Below are positions 1 to 11,479 of a DNA stretch of 64,000 nucleotides, piece after piece (positions within the stretch are counted from its first letter, which is position 1; each line of letters starts with the position of its first letter). The notes beneath the pieces were generated by a model, which made no database searches, had not been told where the DNA came from, and was given only the letters and a program-made list of their open reading frames with translations. Origin of the DNA: Aquarana catesbeiana (lineage: Eukaryota > Chordata > Amphibia > Anura > Ranidae). The translations under genes and the position numbers were made by a program. The stretch lies in NCBI RefSeq assembly GCF_042186555.1, contig NC_133327.1, positions 52,340,065 to 52,404,064 of the forward strand, in the 5' to 3' direction.

Positions 1-875
1 AGATACAATGGGTAAGGAACTTGTAGTGGTTGGAAGGGGTGGGAGATGGATAAATTACATTCAAAGCATAAGGGAGAAGGCAGTGGCAGGAGTTGATAGG
101 AGTTAGATACACTAAGTACAAAGAATAAGGGAGATGGTAGTGGTTGGAGTTGATGGGGGTTGGATACACTGAGTATAAGGAATAAGGAAGATGTCAGTGG
201 TTGGAGTTAATGAGAGTTGGATACACTAAGTACAAGCAATAAGGGAGATGGTAGTGGTTGGAGTTGATGGGAGTTGGATACGCTACATACAAGGAATAAG
301 GGAGATGGCAGTGGTTGGAGCTGATGTGAGTTGAATACATTAAGTACAAAAAATAAGGGAAATGGCAGTGGTTAGCGTTGATGGTAATTGGATACACTAA
401 GTACGAGGAATATGGGAGATGGCAGTGGTTGGAGTTGAAAGGAGTTGGATATGCTAAGTACAAGGAATAAGGAGATGGCAGCGGTTGGAGTCGATGGGAG
501 TTTAATACACTACGCACAAGGAATAAGGGAGATGGCAGTGGTTGAAGTTGATGGGAGTTGAATACATTAAGTACAAAAAATAAGGAAAATAACAGAGGTT
601 GTACTGTAGTTGATGGGAGATGGGTACACTGGATAAAATGGGGAAAGGACATAGCAGTGGTTGGAGGTGATGAGAGTTGGATACACTACATACAATGGGT
701 ATGGGAGTTGATGGTTGTTAAAGGAAATTGGAGCTAGGTACACTAGATATAATGGGTAAGAAAAATAACAGTGGGTAAAGGTGATGGGGGTTAAGTAAAG
801 TAGATACAGTGGGCAAGGGAAATGGCAGTGGTTGGAGGGGATGGAAGTTGGATACATTAGATGCAGGGAGTAAAA
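1..875. repeat. Minisatellite, ~57-bp unit
   Basis: About 15 diverged head-to-tail copies of a unit near 57 bp, built around GGAGATGGCAGTGGTTGGAG followed by TTGATGGGAGTTGGATACAC and TAAGTACAAGGAATAAG. The repeated 'gagatggcagtgg' start recurs near 299, 414 and 526, that is every 1-2 units. The array may begin before the window. Open minus-strand frames across it are repeat artefacts. Confidence 0.9.
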
Positions 876-1093
876 TAGATGGCAATGGCTAAAGAGGGTT
901 TTTTTTTACAATCGGTAAGGAATTGTTTTGTTTTTCTTTTTACCTCCTGGAACAATTAACTGCTAAAGAAAAATTACAAGCCTATTTCCTTTTTTTATTT
1001 CAAGCCTTGCAAAAATATGAATGGAAATGTCAGATCCTACTAAATGTCTGCTCCCCCTGCTGATATGTTACAGCTAGCTGCAAAGGACTCTTA

Positions 1094-1539
1094 TGCCGCG
1101 TACACACGGTCGGACTTTTCGTCTACAAAAGTCCGACAGCCTGTCCGACATACTTCCGACGTACCTTCGGCGGACTTGCGGCAGACTTTCTTACGAACGG
1201 ACTTGCCTACACACGACCACACAAAAGTCCGACGGATTCGTACGTGATGACGTACACCGGACTAAAATAAGGAAGTTCATAGCCAGTAGCCAATAGCTGC
1301 CCTAGCATGGGTTTTTGTCCGTCGGACTAGCACACAGACGAGCGGATTTCGGGGTCCGTCGTACTTACGACGTAAAGATTTGAAGCATGTTTCAAATCTA
1401 AAGTCCGTCGGATTTGAGGCTAAAAAAGTCAGTTGAAAGTCCGGAGAAGCCCACACACGATCGGATTACCAGCCAGCTTTAGTCCGTCAGCGTCCGTTGG
1501 ACTTTTGTAGACGAAAAGTCCGACCGTGTGTACGCGGCA
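1094..1539. mobile_element. PIF/Harbinger-type MITE
   Basis: A 446-bp non-coding element with long terminal inverted repeats beginning TGCCGCGTACACACGGTCGG, whose reverse complement closes the element at 1539. It is flanked by TTA at 1091-1093 and 1540-1542, the 3-bp duplication expected of PIF/Harbinger elements. Internal sequence is rich in TCCGAC/GTCGGA motifs pointing both ways. Related copies lie at 14693-14949 and 48120-48509. Just downstream, 1544-1610 resembles the end of the MITE at 17457-17743. Confidence 0.85.
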
Positions 1540-1837
1540 TTAGGGGTCTATTTATAAAAGTTTCACACAACTTTCTCCCAGGATTCCCACCTTTTTCAAT
1601 TGGATCCAGTAAGTATGTAAATGTTGTGAGAATCTTGTTTGAAAACATTTATACATAGTTCCCAACTGTCCCTTATTTGAAGGGATTGTCTCTTTTTTTG
1701 GAACCATATCCTTCTCCCTCTTTCATCCTCAATTGTACTTCTTTTTTGGTCTCATTTATGGACTTCTATTAAAATAATACATTATTTGACGACCAAAAGT
1801 GTTGTACTACACTGAAACTTTCATTGTACCTCTAAAC

Positions 1838-2128
1838 CAGGGGTCTCCAAACTTTCTAAATGAAGGGTCAGTTTATTGTCCTTTAGATTTTAGGGGGGCC
1901 TGACTTTGGCCAGCAGGGGTGAAAATTAACCAGGGAGAGTAATAGTGGCCCATTATTGGTGCCATTGGGAGAATAGTGCCCCACTGTGGGTGAAATGGTG
2001 CCCCATTGTTGGTGTCAGTGGGAGAAATGGTGCCCCATTGTTGATGTCAGTGGGAAGAATAGAGTCTGGTATCAGTGGGAGGAATAGTGCCCCAAGGCAA
2101 GCAAAGGGCCGAGGTTTGGAAACCACTG
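1838..2128. mobile_element. Short non-autonomous hAT element
   Basis: Starts CAGGGGTCTCCAAAC and ends with the matching inverted GTTTGGAAACCACTG. It is flanked by an 8-bp duplication, CTCTAAAC at 1830-1837 and CTCTAAAA at 2129-2136, which is the hAT signature. The interior holds about five ~30-bp units around GTGCCCCATTGTTGGTGTCA. The same family, longer, is at 38344-39123. Confidence 0.85.
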
Positions 2129-2784
2129 CTCTAAAATATTGATTATTTACTGTTTTTAAAAAAGTAATTAAAAAGAAAAAATAGTAGTGAAATAAACATT
2201 AGTCGATTTAACCAATTTTTTTTTTTTTTTTTATGTAGCGCCCTCCTTGGTAGGTGCTAGAGTGAGTGTATATCATTTTTGGTTTCTCTGCTTAACAGGG
2301 AGACAGCTAGGCAAATGTATGTGTGGCTGTATAACAGAGAGCTGTGACTGATTGATAGAGTCTGCTCAGAGTGCTCTGGTGCTGCTTAATCTGTCTTGAA
2401 AGTTTCACACTGGTCCAGTAGCTATGGAATATACTGGATAGTGGGAGAAAACCTGGCAGATGAGAGCATGAATGTCCATAGAGCCCTGGCCAATTGGAAA
2501 GGGGTTGTGCTCCAAGGCATGCTGGGTGATTGTATTTATATTTGAAGAGCACGTTGGCTCTGGGTCTTCCTCTACAGAGAGAGGTCGACGTGGGGAGGGG
2601 GCTGCTGCCTCTCCCCAGTGCAGGCTACCATGCAGCCTCAGGTAGTCGACCTAAGGGCCTGAAACATTGAAGCTGTAACCCATGGTTCTTGTGAGGGCTG
2701 ACTGAGGGAGTATGTCCATGGATCCTGTCTGGTACTACTGAGGAAGGCTCTTGTGTGTGCTTCAGGAGCCTTGTGAGTGCAGAC

Positions 2785-3889
2785 CAGAGGCGTATCTAGT
2801 GAAAATGGTGCCTATGGCAAGAAATGAAACTGCGCCCCTGTCAAAACATTTGAAACCTATCTTTCAGATAACCTTAACACAGTAACATTAGCACCCATAA
2901 ATGCAGTAACATCAGCACCCATAAATACAGTAACATCAGTACCCATAAATGCAGTAACATCAGCACCCATAAATGCGGCCTCACCAGCACCCAAAAATGC
3001 ACCCATAAATGCGGCCTCACCAGCACCCATAAATGCAGTAACATCAGCACCCATAAATGCGGCCTAACCAGCACCCAAAAATACAGTAACATCAGCACCC
3101 ATAAATGCGACTTAACCAGCACCCAAAAATACAGTAACATCAGCACCCATAAATGCGGCCTCACCAGCACCCAAAAAATTCACCCATAAATGCGGCCTCA
3201 CCAGCACCCATAAATGCAGTAACATCAGCACCCATAAATGCTGTAACAACAGCACCCATAAATACAGTAACATCAGCACCCATAAATGCGGCCTAACCAG
3301 CACCCATAAATATAGTAACATCAGCACCCATAAATGCAGTAACATCAGCATGATGATCAATATCGTGGTGACAAGTGCTGTACAGTACTAGTACCCGCTG
3401 CTGCTGCCTGCGGGGGGTTCCAATTGTTTTTCTTCTCTCCGACGTCTCTCTCTTCTTCTGTTCTCCAGCCTCCATGTTCGGGTGTCAGCACGTCACACAG
3501 ACCCGGCCCGAGAGACCCACCAGATGAGAAGCTGAAGCAGCTGCGCAGAGGAGGGTAGGCGGAGCATTAGGCTCCGCCTCCCCCAGTTACTGTATTTCAA
3601 TGTAGACGTCCCGGGCCCTCGCTCTGTGGCCAGACGGTCCAGACCAACTCATCGGCCGTCATGGGGGGCGCCTGTCACTGGCTTCAGTCCTGACTTCCTC
3701 ACTTGCTGTGCCAGCGCCGCGCTCCAGCAGGCCAGTTGTGCCGCCGGGGACAAGATTAGAGCAGGAGGCGGCTGCTAGAGGATGGGTGGGACTTTATTTT
3801 TTGTGCAGGGGGGGCGGCTTTTTTGCCGCCCCCCCCCGTATGGCGCCCATGGCACTTGCAATGGCTGCCATACCCTAGATACGCCTCTG
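2785..3889. mobile_element. Non-autonomous hAT element with internal minisatellite
   Basis: Terminal inverted repeats CAGAGGCGTATCTAG / CTAGATACGCCTCTG, flanked by a perfect 8-bp duplication GTGCAGAC (2777-2784 and 3890-3897). It codes for nothing recognisable. The left half is a 24-bp minisatellite and the right half is GC-rich. It sits inside the solo LTR and is therefore younger. Its ends resemble those of the hAT at 12608-14508. Confidence 0.9.
2874..3352. repeat. 24-bp minisatellite inside a hAT element
   Basis: About 20 units of two interleaved variants, one with AGTAACATCAGCACCCATAA and one with GGCCTCACCAGCACCCATAA. A unit length divisible by three keeps minus-strand frames open; these are not genes. 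Confidence 0.9.
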
Positions 3890-4339
3890 GTGCAGACCCC
3901 CCACAGGGGATCCCTGGGACTTGTGCTGTTAGATCCCCCTCTGAGTGCTAGAAGTCAGCTGCTGGGTGTGAGCTAAAGCGGACACTGGCTAGACTAAAGA
4001 GGCAAAGTTCACTATGTTCCTTCTGCTACAAAAGGGACTTGTTCATTCCATACAGAGGCTGTATGGTCCTATTGATAATCTGCTACACAGTTCTATTGAG
4101 AAGTTGTCCTCGCCTGTGAATATTAAATTTGAGGTACCCTACTAATTCCCTTCTCCTATCCAAGTTCTCCAAATAAAACACAAAAAAACAATCCACCTAG
4201 ACTGGTCACTGGTGTTAATGAGCAGAAGAGTGTGTGCATCTGGCTGAGTGAAAATACCCTGTGACTGAATGTATATTAATCAGTGGGAGACCCAGGCACC
4301 ATTATCCAAGCTGCTCCTGCGCGGGTAGCGCTACATTTA

Positions 4340-5024
4340 CATATTATTTCTTCATAATTTGTGTAATAAGGGTGTGTCATTTGCAAACATACTTTGTAGA
4401 AGGTGTCCTTTGTTCATATTTCAGAAACTATGGAGGTATGATTTTTAAATTAACCACCTAGTGTATGGCATGCTTAATGAGTGATTTGGTTTCTGTGCTA
4501 CTGCTTGACCACCTCCATTGTCACTCATTGTGTTTGACTACAGATTTCTTCCTTTTTGGTCCCTATGCTTGACTTAATTCCTGTCTGATATCTCACCTTT
4601 GCTTCCTTTTTGAATTTTGGTCACAGTGATGCTCACATGGCTTGGGTTGACTTTGCCTCTGCCTGCTGACTTGTACCCTGTTGATGAACTTTTTCTGGCC
4701 TTGGCTCATCCTTGCTATCCCTTACCCCAGGTATCTTAGTCTACCACCTGCCAATTGTGTTGTTAGCAAGCAAACCTTAAACCACTACATACAGTCTACA
4801 CAGCAAGTTCCATCAATACAGTACTTCTACTTGCTCCAATTGAAAACAGGGCCTCTAGGGTCACTGCGCCCCAGCTCAGCCCACCCAGATATAGGCAACC
4901 CTGCAACATTTAGTGGAAAGGCAGCTGCAGAAAGTAATTAGAATGATGAATATGACAGCCACTCAAATGTGTGTCCTGAGCCAGTTTAAATGCAAAATAT
5001 TCATGTCTGGTGGCATTGTGCTTT
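4340..5024. other. Interval with no recognised feature
   Basis: AT-rich sequence between the solo LTR and the L1 flank. I see no coding potential, inverted ends or tandem repeats that I can name. Confidence 0.5.
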
Positions 5025-5039
5025 AAAAAGTAGAATGTA

Positions 5040-5526
5040 AACCCAAAAGACATCAATTTTCCAAAATTTCTATTCAGATATCTTTTTAGCCCTCTCTTCC
5101 TCTATTTCACCCTCGGACCTTTCTTGGCTGGAAAATATCCCAATTCCATCTCTATCCACTTCTAAAATCGAAAAATGAAATGCTCCATGCACAGAAGATG
5201 AATTTCTACAAATTATTAAATCCCTCAAAAAGAGTTCAGCTCCTGGCCCAGATGGATTCACTTCCTTTTATTACAAACAGTATGCCCCTCTTTTGACTCC
5301 AAAATTAACTACACTATTTAATAATGTTCTTAAAAGGGGGAGTATTTCCAGAAGGAATGTTGCTAGCAAACATGTCCCTAATACCTAAAACAGACAAAGA
5401 CCATACTCTGCCACAAAATTATAGACCAATCTCAGTAATAAATAATGATCTAAAAAAATGAGTAGACTACTAGCCAATAGACTTTCCTCAGTAATCCCCC
5501 AACTGATCTCTCCCTTTCTTTTCAGT
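5040..5526 (+). pseudogene. L1-type LINE fragment, 5' part (reverse transcriptase N-terminal region)
   Basis: Conceptual plus-strand translation around 5190-5330 gives an L1-clade reverse transcriptase start: a stretch reading like 'IIKSLKKSSAPGPDGFTSFY' followed by 'LLTPKLTTLFN', comparable to the minus-strand L1 at 6163-9668. Frameshifts and stops follow. The sequence immediately before it, AAAAAGTAGAATGTA (5025-5039), recurs after a poly-A tail at 15745-15759. This fragment and the plus-strand L1 3' end at 14951-15744 are therefore probably one insertion, 5'-truncated and later invaded. It ends where the TIR element at 5527 begins. Confidence 0.75.
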
Positions 5527-6162
5527 TACCGTATTTATCGGCGAATAACACACACTTTTTTCCCCTTAAATTCAGGGGAAAATCATGGGTGCGTGTTATA
5601 CGCCGAATCGCTGCCTCAGAGGGGAAGGAGGGAACAAGCGCCACCGAAATAGACAGAGCCGAGTGTACTGTGTACTCGGCTAGGCTCGGCTCGGCTCTGT
5701 TCGCAGTCCCGCCTCCTAGCATTTACAGTACGTCCCGCCATTGGACCGTTGTTGTGTCCATCATAGGAGCCGAGCCAAGGGGCGGGACTGGGCAGGACTG
5801 CAAGACAACCTGAGAGGAGCCGAGCACACAGGACATCCGTCTCTGTCTATCTCGGCGGCGGTAACAATTTAAAACTGATCATGCTGTATTTTGGGCAAGG
5901 CTGCAGATGGACACTGTTGGGCAAGGCTGCAGATGGACACTGATCATTCTGCATTGATGGGCAATGCTGCAGATGGACACTGATCATTCTGCAATGATGG
6001 GCAAGGCTGCAGATGGACATTGATAAGGCTGAACTGAAGGGCACCTAAAATGTAAGTTTTTTCCTTAAACTTCCCTCCTAAAAGTTTTTTACCTTAAAAT
6101 TCCTTATAAACTTGGGGTGCGTGTTATACGCCATTGCGTTTTATATGCTGATAAATACGGTA
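5527..6162. mobile_element. Non-coding TIR element (family not assigned)
   Basis: Perfect 13-bp inverted ends TACCGTATTTATC / GATAAATACGGTA. A motif GTGCGTGTTATACGCC occurs near both ends (about 5590 and 6117). The interior has a 35-40-bp minisatellite around GCTGCAGATGGACACTGATC (about 5900-6030) and GC-rich GGAGCCGAGC motifs. It splits the L1 fragment on its left. I cannot fix the target duplication, so the superfamily stays open. Confidence 0.65.
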
Positions 6163-9100
6163 GCTTTTATTAAACAGTATTGCAAGTTACATTGGTTCAA
6201 TTAATAACTCATCATGTACAGTATACAATATTGCTCTAGATTAACGAGTGCTTTTTAGCAACTTAAGCAATCAAGACACAGACAGAAAGATTATCACTAT
6301 AACTTTTCCCCAATTGGGGGATTATTTTTTGTAAAACGTAAGGGTTACATAAAAGAAAGGGGGTTAAAATAAGAAAGTTAAAAAAGAAATAAGCATAACA
6401 AAACAGAACATAGGCACCATGTTATACCAAGATTAGATGGCTTCAAGAGACCAGATCCTGCATGTCCATCAAATCATGTATCCTTTATTGGGAATTCGTA
6501 GAGCCAACAGTTCCAATTATTTTAAAATTTTTGTATAGAATCCGTACTATATACTAGTGTTCGTTCATATTGGGCAGATTTTTGTACTTTTTTGATAGTT
6601 TATGACACATTAGGGGCTATATTAGTTTTCCAGAGAGATGCTATAATTATGCGGGCTGCAGTAAGAATTTGGACAATTAGAGAATGGAATTGTTTTGGAA
6701 TTTTGTCTAATGTTTGATGTAGGACCGCCATCTCCAGTTTTGGGGAGATGAAGAAGCCTGTGACCTTTGAGATTAGGGAGAATACTTCATTCCAGAAGCT
6801 GCAAAGGCATCTGCACTTCCAGAATACATGGAATAAAGTCCCTGTGTCTCTGCATCCTCTCCAACATTCAACTTTGGAGTCGGGGAAGATTTTTGCTAAC
6901 TTTAGGAGGGCAAGATAGCTTCTGTTTATCATTTTTAAGAAGTTATCCCAGTGATTGACACACCTTGAGGCCTTAAAAGGTAGTTCCTCTAGCTTATTTC
7001 CATTTGAAGTAGCTAAAGGTAATGCCTAGTTTTTTTTCCCATGCCAACATTGGAGCCATTTTGGTACTACTATCCTCAGGTTGTAGATGGGCAAAGAATC
7101 TTGAGATGCTTCCCTTTTAATATGGTCTGTCTTGGAGCTCCTGCCATTTTTCTCTATTTACCTCAATGGACCTTATATCTCTTTTAGTAAGTAAATGTTT
7201 TACCTGTAGGGTCTCATACTGGTTATATTGCGGGTTTACTACATTAATGTCTTTAACATATATTATTTGATGCGAGAGCCAAGGTCATGTTTTTATAGAG
7301 GGTATTATATATTCTAATACTGGGACAGGGGCAATAATTTGGAGATTTGTGGTTTTATTTCTACGATTTAGATGGCTTGCATTCCAGGCGTACACAGATG
7401 GGATATTGGGCATATTTACTGGGAGACCAGTTCTGGAGGCTATTAATAAGGAGATGAGGTCTGAGGAGTCAGTTGAGGCTCTTTCCAGCATGACCCAATG
7501 TCGATCAGAAGGAGGATCAAACCAAGCGTGCAGTTCTAACAACACTGCTTTATGATAGGTTTCCAATGCTGGGAGGCCCACCCCCCAGTTTTGTTTAGAC
7601 TTTATCAGCGTCAGGAAAGTGATTTTTGGAATCTTTCCTTGCCAGATAAAACTTTTAAGAAGGGCATTAATCTTCTGGAAAAAAAACTAGTTGGTATTGT
7701 GATGGGAATTGCCCTAAAAAGATAAAGCATCTTAGGGAGTACCATCATTTTAAATGCTGCTATAAGGCCTAGCCAGTTAAGTTCAAACTTTGCAATGTGT
7801 AGGGTATCCTAAGAAATTGTTTGTATGAGCGGCAGAAAGTTAGCTTTATATATATTGACTGAAGGAGACGTTAGGACTATCCCTAAATAGGGTAGTCTGC
7901 CATGTACCGAGGTGTCGGAAAATAGTTTTTTAAGGAATCTAGGAGTAGTCTGGGAATGTTTATTGGTAGGAGAGTAGACTTAGTAGCGTTTAGTTTATAA
8001 TATGAGATTTTACAAAAATTATTGATAATAGCTTGGACTGCTGTTAAGGAAGATTTGGGGTTAGTGAGGGTGAGGACCACGTCATCGTCAAACAATCCTA
8101 TTTTATGTTGCTGGCCTGCTACTGTGATTCCTTGGACCTCTGGATTGTTTCTAATTGATTCAGCAAGGGGCTCCATTATTAAAGTGAAAATTAGGGGAGA
8201 CAAGGGGCACTCCTGCCTTGTGCCATTAGAAATTTGGAAAGCTTCAGACAGGGCATTCGATGTATAGATATTTGCAGATGGGTTAGAATACAGTGCAGAG
8301 ATAGCAGACAGGGCGAATCCTTTAAGTCCGAATTTGCTCAGAGTAGCTTGTGGGTAGCCCCAATTCACCCTATCGAATGCCTTTTTGGCATCAAGGGCAA
8401 GGAACGCTGTTGGTGTTTTCCGCAATTCAGCAATACATATAAGATTGAGCATGCGGCGAGTGCCATCTGAGGCCTGTCTACCCTGAACAAATCCCACTTG
8501 ATCTGACTTGATTAGTTTTGGGGTATTAATAGCCATTCTATTCGCTAATATCTTTGCATAAATCTTAAGATCTGAGTTTAACAATGATATAGGGTGGAAA
8601 TTTTGTTGGCAATCTGGAGCTTTTCCTGGTTTTGGTAACGTCACTATTGTGGCTCGTAGCATTTCTGAGGGGAGGGAGGCAGTAGATGCTGTTAGGTTGA
8701 ACAATGTATTCATGTGAGGTGTTAGTACATCCTGAAAGGCTTTATAATATTCAGCAGTGAAGCCATCAGCGCCTGGTGATTTGTTATTTGGTAGTGATTT
8801 TATGACAGCTAGAATCTCATCATCTCTAATAGGGGGATTCAAAGCTTTGAGTTCCTCTTTAGATATCTTTGGAAGAGACACAGAGTCTAAAAAGTTAGAT
8901 ATTAATGGCTCAGATGGTGAGGGGTCGATAGGTCATTGGCTAAATTATAAAGGTCCTTATAGTATTTGTGGAAGGCATTGCCAATATGCTCAGGGTGGAA
9001 TACTTTAGTTTGGGTTTCGGGATCAATAATTGAAGCTAATTTGGATTTAATTTGTCTTTGCCTGAGAGTTGGCTAGAAATTCCCCTGCTCTATTGCCCTG

Positions 9101-9668
9101 GGGGTAGTGTAATGCTTTAAATCTCCTCAGGGCTTTAAATTGGGCTTTAAATTGGTTTCTGTAACTAGGGCTTTAATTTGGTAGGGCTTTAAATTGGTTT
9201 CTGTAACTATTCAGTGCTTGTAATTTGTCCTCTGCCAAGGTAGACTTATGCTGAGATTCAAGCTGTTTAATTTGTAACATCAAATCAGACATCTGCGCCT
9301 TTTTTCCTTGGCTGCCATTTGTATCAATTGGCCTCTAACAAAGGCCTTGTGTGCACACCAGACGTAGGAAAAGGATACTTCTGGTGGGATGTTATTGATA
9401 AAAAAATTCTCAAATTGTTTTCTTTAGTTCTTCTTTAGCTGGCAGCCTGGAAAAAAGGTTTACTTTGTTATGCCACATGTAAGTAGGACTCAAGGTGCTT
9501 GGATCTGCGATAGATATTGAAATGGGAGCATGGTCCGACCAAATAATAGAATGGATGTTTGCTGCAGGGACACTTTAGACAATAATTGTAGGTCTGACAC
9601 GAAAAGGTCAATTCGAGTGTAAATCTTATGGGGAGCCGAGTAGTTAGAACACACACTAGGGAACACAG
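6163..9668 (-). mobile_element. L1-clade LINE, 5'-truncated, minus strand
   Basis: Read on the minus strand the order is: end of the endonuclease domain (9490-9660, with an 'YTRIDLFVSDLQLLS' segment and a decayed SDHAPIS-like motif), the reverse transcriptase (7883-8881), a long decayed middle, and a C-terminal Cys/His knuckle (6600-6932, C-x(3)-C...H-x(4)-C pattern). An AATAAA lies near the 3' end by 6170. ORF1 and most of the endonuclease are missing. It interrupts the plus-strand L1, so it is younger than that copy. Confidence 0.8.
7883..8881 (-). pseudogene. L1 ORF2 reverse transcriptase domain (fragment)
   Basis: A 332-residue open frame with the ordered RT motifs: 'NNKSPGADGFTAEYYK' (RT1), 'QNFHPISLLNSDLKIYAKIL' (RT2), 'QVGFVQGRQASDGTRR', 'LALDAKKAFDRVNWGY' (first catalytic Asp), 'GTRQECPLSPLIF', and 'IGLFDDDVVLTL' at the catalytic box. 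The usual F-A-D-D reads F-D-D-D, so both metal-binding Asp residues remain and only the Ala is changed. The frame ends where the thumb region begins. Flanking L1 sequence in other frames shows this is one segment of a broken ORF2 of normally about 1,200 residues. Confidence 0.85.
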
Positions 9669-9958
9669 TTAACCCCTTGATCACCCCCTAGTGTTAACCC
9701 CTTCCCTGCCAGTAATATTTACACAGTAATCAGTGCATTTTTATAGCACTGATCGCTGTATAATTGTCAATGGTCCCAAAATTGTGTCAAAAGTGTCCGA
9801 TCTGTCTGCCATAATGTCGCACCCCTGATAAAAAAAAAAAAACGCAGATCACCGTCATTACTAGTAAAAAAAAAAAATAATAATAATAAAAATACCATAA
9901 ATCTTTCCCCTATTTTGTAAACGCTATAACGCTATTTGCACGAACCAATCAATATACG
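9669..9958. mobile_element. TTAA-flanked MITE fragment
   Basis: Begins TTAACCCCTTGATCACCCCC and continues through 'CCCTTCCCTGCCAGT' into a part that matches, in reverse orientation, the MITE at 29605-30306 (GCGACATTATGGC... versus its complement). It is cut off at about 9958 by the truncated Tc1 element. Poly-A tracts at 9829 and 9867 lie within it. Confidence 0.6.
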
Positions 9959-10679
9959 CTTATATTTGAGGATGCCCCACAGGCGCTCAATAGGGTTTAG
10001 GTCTGGAGACATGCTTGGCCAGTCCATCACCTTTACCCTCAGCTTCTTTAGCAAGGCAGTGGTTGTCTTGGAGGTGTGTTTGGGGTCGTTGTCATGTTGG
10101 AATACTGCCCTGCAGTATTCCAACTGTAGGCAAGACACACTTGTCTTTGTACTCCTCACCTGGTTGCCGCCACACACGCTTGCCACCATCTGAACCAAAT
10201 AAGTTTATCTTGGTCTCATCAGACCACAGGACATGGTTCCAGTAATCCATGTCCTTAGTTTGCTTTTCAGCAAACTGTTTGCGGTTTTTCTTGTGCATAA
10301 TTTTTAGAAGAGGCTTCCTTCTGGGATGACAGCCATGCAGACCAATTTGATGCAGTGTGTGGCATATGGTCTGAGCACTGACAGGCTCACCCCCCACCCC
10401 TTCAACCTCTGCAGCAATGCTGGCAGCACTCATACATCTATTTCCCAAAGACAACCTCTGGATATGATGCTGAGCACGTGCACTCAACTTCTTTGGTTGA
10501 CCATGGCGAGGCCTGTTCTGAGTGGAACTTGTCTTGTTAAACCGCTGTATGGTCTTGGCCACCGTGCTGCAGCTCAGTTTCAGAATCTTGGCCATCTTCT
10601 TATAGCCTAGGCCATCTTTATGTAGAGCAACAATTCTTTTTTTCAGATCCTCAGAGAGTTCTTTGCCATGAGGTGCCAT
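9959..10679 (-). pseudogene. Tc1 DD34E transposase A (internally deleted)
   Basis: The chosen start is the Met at 10679, opening 'MAPHGKELSEDLKKRIVALH'. The order is: helix-turn-helix paired-like DNA-binding region (first ~110 residues, including the GRPR-like 'RPRHGQPKKLSARAQ'), then 'NHVLWSDETKINLFG' with the first catalytic Asp, then a break at 'CVLPTVG'. The sequence resumes in another frame at '[14 protein letters not shown]' (second Asp) and 'SPDLNPIERLWGILK' (Glu). The glycine-rich block between Asp-1 and Asp-2 is deleted, and the C-terminus is lost at the truncated end. Not functional. Confidence 0.9.
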
Positions 10680-11042
10680 TTTGAACTTCCAGTGACCAGT
10701 ATGAGAGAGTGAGAGTGATAACACCAAATTTAACACACCTGCTCCCCATTCACACCTGAGACCTTGTAACACTATTGAGTCACATGACACCGGGGAGGGA
10801 AAATGGCTAATTGGGCCCAATTTGGACATTTTCACTTAGGGGTGTACTTACTTTTGTTGCCAGCGGTTTAGACATTAATGGCTGTGTTGTTGAGTTATTT
10901 TAAAGGGACAGCAAATTTACACTGTTATACAATCTGTAAACTCCCTACTTTACATTGTAGTAAAGTGTCATTTCTTCAGTGTTGTCACATAAAGATAGAA
11001 TAAAATATTTACCAAAATGTGAGGGGTGTACTCACTTTTGTG

Positions 11043-11050
<8 letters not shown>
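9959..11050 (-). mobile_element. Tc1-type transposon A, left end missing
   Basis: The right terminal region is intact: the end reads 'GGGGTGTACTCACTTTTGTG' near 11025-11045, and a second subterminal copy of GGGGTGTACT..ACTTTTGTTG occurs near 10840, giving the indirect/direct repeat layout common in Tc1 elements. The transposase lies on the minus strand. The left end is lost at about 9959 and a central piece of the transposase is deleted. The right end abuts a (TG)n tract that may have grown from the terminal TG. Confidence 0.85.
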
Positions 11051-11136
<86 letters not shown>

Positions 11137-11157
11137 TACATACACACACACACACAC

Positions 11158-11197
<40 letters not shown>

Positions 11198-11198
11198 C
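11050..11198. repeat. Compound microsatellite (TG)n(TA)n(CA)n
   Basis: About 25 TG repeats, then TA repeats, then CA/TA mixtures ending in (CA)n. The tract is nearly self-complementary and can fold back. It fills the exact gap between the right end of Tc1 A and the left end of Tc1 B. Confidence 0.95.
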
Positions 11199-11479
11199 AG
11201 TTGTGCTCATGAGTTTACATACCCTGGCAGAATTTATGATTTTTTGGTCATTTTTCAGAGGATATAAATGATAACACAAAAACTTTCCTTTCACTCATGG
11301 TTAGTGTTTGGCTGAAGCCATTTATTATCAATCAACTGTGTTTACTCTTTTTAAATTATAATCACAACAGAAACTACCCAAATGACCCTGATCAAAAGTT
11401 TACATACCCGAGTTCTTAATACCATGTATTGCCCCCTTTAACATCAATAACAGCTTGAAGTCTTTTGTGGTATTTGTGG

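Larger units (their letters stand above)
2234..4335. mobile_element. Solo LTR (probable Ty3/gypsy type), interrupted by a hAT element
   Basis: Begins TGTAGCGC and ends GCGCTACA, the short inverted TG...CA termini of an LTR. It is flanked by TTTA on both sides (2230-2233 and 4336-4339), a 4-bp duplication. Removing the nested hAT (2785-3889) and its 8-bp duplication leaves about 990 bp, a normal LTR length. An AATAAA signal lies near 4174. There is no internal retroelement coding sequence, so this looks like a solo LTR left by recombination between two LTRs. The gypsy assignment is inferred only from ends and duplication size. Confidence 0.65.

Noticed and set aside
194..857. Minus-strand open frames of 152 and 96 codons
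   Set aside because: Translations are repeats of the 57-bp minisatellite unit.
2857..3475. Regularly spaced ~24-bp repeats reminiscent of a CRISPR array
   Set aside because: Units are contiguous with no unique spacers, and they lie in a vertebrate hAT element; this is a minisatellite.
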